Below are positions 6,443 through 8,188 of a stretch of 8,188 nt of DNA, piece after piece (within the stretch, counting starts at the first letter, position 1; each line of letters begins with the position of its first letter). The notes under the pieces were generated by a model. It ran no database searches, was not told the origin of the DNA, and saw only the letters and a list, made by a program, of their open reading frames with translations. Position numbers and translations under genes: made by a program. The stretch comes from Candidatus Adiutrix sp. GTDB lineage: Bacteria; Desulfobacterota; Desulfarculia; Adiutricales; Adiutricaceae. The stretch lies in contig JAISRV010000043.1 of the NCBI GenBank assembly GCA_031273445.1, positions 1 to 8,188 of the forward strand. Direction: 5' to 3'.

Positions 6443-6471
6443 CCCTCACGCCCGCATCTGCTGTTTGAGGG
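6443..6471 (-). promoter_or_regulatory. Hairpin that could mask the cls ribosome-binding site
   Basis: On the minus strand CCCTCA (6471-6466) and TGAGGG (6448-6443) form a perfect 6-bp stem with a 17-nt loop. The 3' arm is the cls Shine-Dalgarno run, two bases from the ATG at 6441. If formed in the mRNA it would hide the ribosome site. The stem is short and the loop long, so it may be chance. Confidence 0.3.
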
Positions 6472-6539
6472 ACGGATTTAACCGCACAGTCCACATAGTC
6501 CGATGCGCCCGTCGCCAGACGACTTCGCGCGGTCAGGCC

Positions 6540-7016
6540 TTACAGCGCCCGCGGCTTGATAAGTTTGACCATCGCCGTTTCCTTGCAGTCCGGGTAGTGG
6601 ACGCATTGAAAGCACACGGCCCAGATTTTTTGCGGCAGGCTCTCCAAGGGCACGACGCCGTAACCCAGGCGTTCGAAAAAACCGGGGACGTAGGTCAGAA
6701 CGAACATGCGCGCCACTCCCAGCCGCAAAGCTTCCGCTTCCACCGCCCCGGTCAGCGCGCGGCCGAGGCCCCTGGCCCCGTATTCCTCGGCGACCGCCAG
6801 CGAACGCACCTCCCCCAGATCCTCCCAGGCCACCTGCAGCGCGGCCGCGCCCACCACCCGGCCGTCGGCGTTTTCAGCCACATGAAAGGTCTGCGCCATT
6901 TCATACAGGTTCGAAAAGCTGCGAGGCAGAAGCAGCCCTTTGGCGGCCATGGTCTTCAAAAGTTCATATATGGCGGGCACGTCGTTTACGCGCGCTTTTC
7001 TTATGGCGGCAGTCAT
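6540..7016 (-). CDS. argA: GNAT acetyltransferase, short N-acetylglutamate synthase type
   Basis: A 158-residue GNAT-fold protein that most resembles the stand-alone (kinase-domain-free) N-acetylglutamate synthases, which make N-acetylglutamate from acetyl-CoA and glutamate in the first step of arginine synthesis. It opens with TAAIRKARVNDVPAIYELL, followed by KGLLLPRSFSNLYE (26-39), VAWEDLGEVRSLAVAEEY (62-79) and the acetyl-CoA pyrophosphate loop ARGLGRAL (81-88). FVLTYVPGFFERLGY (105-119) and LPQKIWAVCFQCVHYPDC (127-144) follow. The Cys135/138/144 cluster before ETAMVKL is characteristic of this subgroup. ATG at 7016 is preferred to the longer reading from 7076 because it fits the family N-terminus and has GGGGA upstream; a promoter with a perfect -10 box lies at 7075-7094. 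No other arg gene is nearby, so the substrate rests on family resemblance. Confidence 0.82.
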   Translation of the reverse strand: MTAAIRKARVNDVPAIYELLKTMAAKGLLLPRSFSNLYEMAQTFHVAENADGRVVGAAALQVAWEDLGEVRSLAVAEEYGARGLGRALTGAVEAEALRLGVARMFVLTYVPGFFERLGYGVVPLESLPQKIWAVCFQCVHYPDCKETAMVKLIKPRAL

Positions 7017-7044
7017 TGGTTCCCCGGTCTTTTTATTGTATAAT
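7016..7044 (+). promoter_or_regulatory. Candidate promoter of the ABC ATPase-kinase unit
   Basis: A perfect -10 box TATAAT (7039-7044) is preceded, 17 nt upstream, by a poor -35 (TTGGTT, 7016-7021, 3 of 6 matches) that overlaps the argA start codon. Initiation near 7051 would give a leader of roughly 90 nt before ATG 7143. It points toward the opposite-strand promoter at 7075-7094. Confidence 0.4.
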
Positions 7045-7074
7045 GCCGTCGTATTCGCCCTTCGGCGATCTTTC

Positions 7075-7094
7075 ATTATATCACAATATCACAA
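7075..7094 (-). promoter_or_regulatory. Candidate argA promoter, extended -10, with tandem TTGTGATA
   Basis: On the minus strand TGATATAAT (7083-7075) is a perfect extended -10 (TGnTATAAT), which explains the absence of a good -35. It is overlapped upstream by two tandem copies of TTGTGATA (7094-7087 and 7086-7079), a possible regulator site. Initiation near 7068 gives a leader of about 50 nt to the argA ATG at 7016. Confidence 0.5.
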
Positions 7095-7142
7095 TTCGCC
7101 GCGCACTTAAGCTATACGCGCGCAACCGGCGGCAATCGGATA

Positions 7143-7988
7143 ATGAATATGAATAACCTGGAAACGAATTTGGGCTTTATTCCGGCCGCGGAAACGCCGG
7201 GGAAGGCCGCGTTGATGATCAAGGCCGAAGGCGTCAGCCTGCGGCGAGGGGGGGAGACGCTCCTGACCGATGTCGACTGGCGCGTGACCCGCGGCCAGCA
7301 CTGGGCGGTTTTGGGGCCTAACGGCGCCGGGAAGACCCTTTTGCTGCGAATCCTGACCGGCTATCTCTGGCCCACCGTCGGGCGCGTGGAAATTCTCGGG
7401 CAGACCCTGGGCCGGGTGGACCTCTCTGTTCTGCGCCGCCGCATCGGCTGGGTGGCCAAAACCCTTGAAGAAATGACGCCGCCCGAGACCACGGTTCTGG
7501 AGGTCGTCCTTTCCGGACCGGCGGCCTCTTTGGGCCTTTACGGCGACGCGCCCCCGCCGGCCAGGCGTCGGGAGGCGGAAGAGCTGGCCCTGGATTTCGG
7601 GCTGGGCGCCGTCGTTCATCGCCAATTCGGGCTCCTGTCTTCCGGCGAAAAACAGCGGGCTCTTCTGGCCCGGGCCCAACTGGCCCGCCCTGAGCTGATG
7701 TTTCTTGACGAACCGATGTCCAATCTGGATATGGGCGGGCGCGAGCGCTTCATGTCGCTTCTGGCCGGGCTGGCGGCGCGGCCGGACGGCCCGACCATAA
7801 TTTTGACCACCCACAATACGCTGGAGATCGGCCCTTTCATGACCCATGCGCTGTTGATGAAATCAGGCCGGAGGATCGCCGGCGGCCTTCTGGACGAAGT
7901 GTTGCGCCCCGAGCCCCTGACGGAGGCCTTCGATCTCCCGCTCAAAGTGGAGCGCACGCCCGGCGGGCGCTGCCTGGCCTATCTCTGA
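7143..7988 (+). CDS. ABC transporter ATP-binding protein (ModF/YlmA-like)
   Basis: A 281-residue single ABC ATPase. In order: Walker A GPNGAGKT (58-65), IGWVAKTLEE at the Q-loop position (101-110, Lys106 where Gln is usual), TVLEVVLSG (117-125), signature LSSGEKQR (165-172), Walker B LMFLDEP (185-191), D-loop SNLD (193-196) and switch His224 in TTHN. The IGWV- and TVLEVVLSG-type segments resemble the ModF/YlmA group (COG1119-like), whose transport role is poorly known; some members are linked to molybdate or iron uptake. Start is uncertain: ATG 7143 has no clear ribosome site, whereas ATG 7215 (MIKAEGVSL, a typical ABC beginning) follows GGAAGG by 8 nt and would give 257 residues. A histidine kinase gene begins 6 nt after the stop. 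No permease is beside it; the ABC-3 permease at 385-1236 is not an obvious partner. Confidence 0.9.
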   Translation: MNMNNLETNLGFIPAAETPGKAALMIKAEGVSLRRGGETLLTDVDWRVTRGQHWAVLGPNGAGKTLLLRILTGYLWPTVGRVEILGQTLGRVDLSVLRRRIGWVAKTLEEMTPPETTVLEVVLSGPAASLGLYGDAPPPARRREAEELALDFGLGAVVHRQFGLLSSGEKQRALLARAQLARPELMFLDEPMSNLDMGGRERFMSLLAGLAARPDGPTIILTTHNTLEIGPFMTHALLMKSGRRIAGGLLDEVLRPEPLTEAFDLPLKVERTPGGRCLAYL

Positions 7989-7994
7989 GCGATC

Positions 7995-8188
7995 ATGAGC
8001 CCGGGCGACTCCGCGCATAAAGAGCCGGATACGGCGGCCGACCGCCAGGCCCGAACCGCCGCCGCCCTTCCGCCGCGCAAGCGCCGAACCTTGCGTCTGG
8101 TGCTGGTGCTGGTCAACCTGTTCATTCTGGCCATCCCGGTCTCCGGTCTGTCTCTGTTTCGCATTTATGAGAATGAACTGGTGCGGCA
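7995..8188 (+). CDS. Membrane protein N-terminus, probable sensor histidine kinase (3' partial)
   Basis: The first 64 codons are in the window; the rest runs off the end. A hydrophilic N-terminus (MSPGDSAHKEPD, then a basic PPRKRR at about 27-32) precedes one strong membrane helix (about 34-55, LRLVLVLVNLFILAIPVSGL) and then SLFRIYENELVRQ. Basic residues before the helix suggest a cytoplasmic N-terminus with the following part outside the membrane. The helix and RIYENELVRQ segment resemble the beginning of proteobacterial membrane histidine kinases whose periplasmic part follows directly, but the kinase domains are not visible. ATG 7995 lies 6 nt after the ABC ATPase stop, so the two are probably co-transcribed. 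The membrane-protein call is firm, the kinase call moderate. Confidence 0.6.
   Translation, partial: MSPGDSAHKEPDTAADRQARTAAALPPRKRRTLRLVLVLVNLFILAIPVSGLSLFRIYENELVR

Noticed and set aside
7107..7847. 246-codon minus-strand open frame opposite the ABC ATPase
   Set aside because: It overlaps the ATPase over all Walker and signature motifs; the antisense translation is low in complexity and unrecognisable.
1..8188. CRISPR array, tRNA or rRNA genes
   Set aside because: No regularly spaced repeats and no tRNA- or rRNA-like sequence were seen on reading the spacers.

Overview
The window is a GC-rich bacterial chromosome segment, densely coded on both strands, with AT-rich spacers. The gene mix resembles a Desulfobacterota (former Deltaproteobacteria) or related Gram-negative genome: a short single-domain N-acetylglutamate synthase with a Cys-rich tail, a class I fructose-1,6-bisphosphatase, a ModF/YlmA-like ATPase followed by a membrane histidine kinase, and SmpB. 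This placement is inference from family distributions; no rRNA or other marker is present.

Layout. (1) The 5' edge cuts a Vsr mismatch-repair endonuclease gene on +. (2) It converges with a minus-strand cluster read right to left: smpB (3536-3063), an NYN/PIN-type nuclease (2917-2339), a radical SAM/SPASM protein (about 2337-1240) and an ABC-3 metal-type permease (1236-385). The last three are almost contiguous (1-nt and 3-nt gaps) and probably one operon. (3) A 386-nt AT-rich divergent spacer (3537-3922) separates smpB from fbp. It contains a 114-bp element with 12-bp perfect terminal inverted repeats and a perfect 9-bp flanking direct repeat, which reads as a non-autonomous transposable element (MITE). 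(4) fbp (+) converges with a cardiolipin synthase (-), which lies downstream of the argA-type acetyltransferase gene on the same strand. (5) A 126-nt spacer with two perfect TATAAT boxes on opposite strands separates argA from a plus-strand pair: an ABC ATPase and, 6 nt later, the start of a membrane histidine kinase cut by the 3' edge.

How the parts work together. Most genes are housekeeping: DNA repair (vsr), ribosome rescue (smpB), gluconeogenesis (fbp), phospholipid synthesis (cls) and arginine synthesis (argA). The less ordinary parts are the NYN-radical SAM-permease cluster, whose joint role is unknown, the MITE-like insertion upstream of fbp, and the face-to-face promoters between argA and the ABC/kinase genes. 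I did not find clear evidence for a wholly new multi-gene system.
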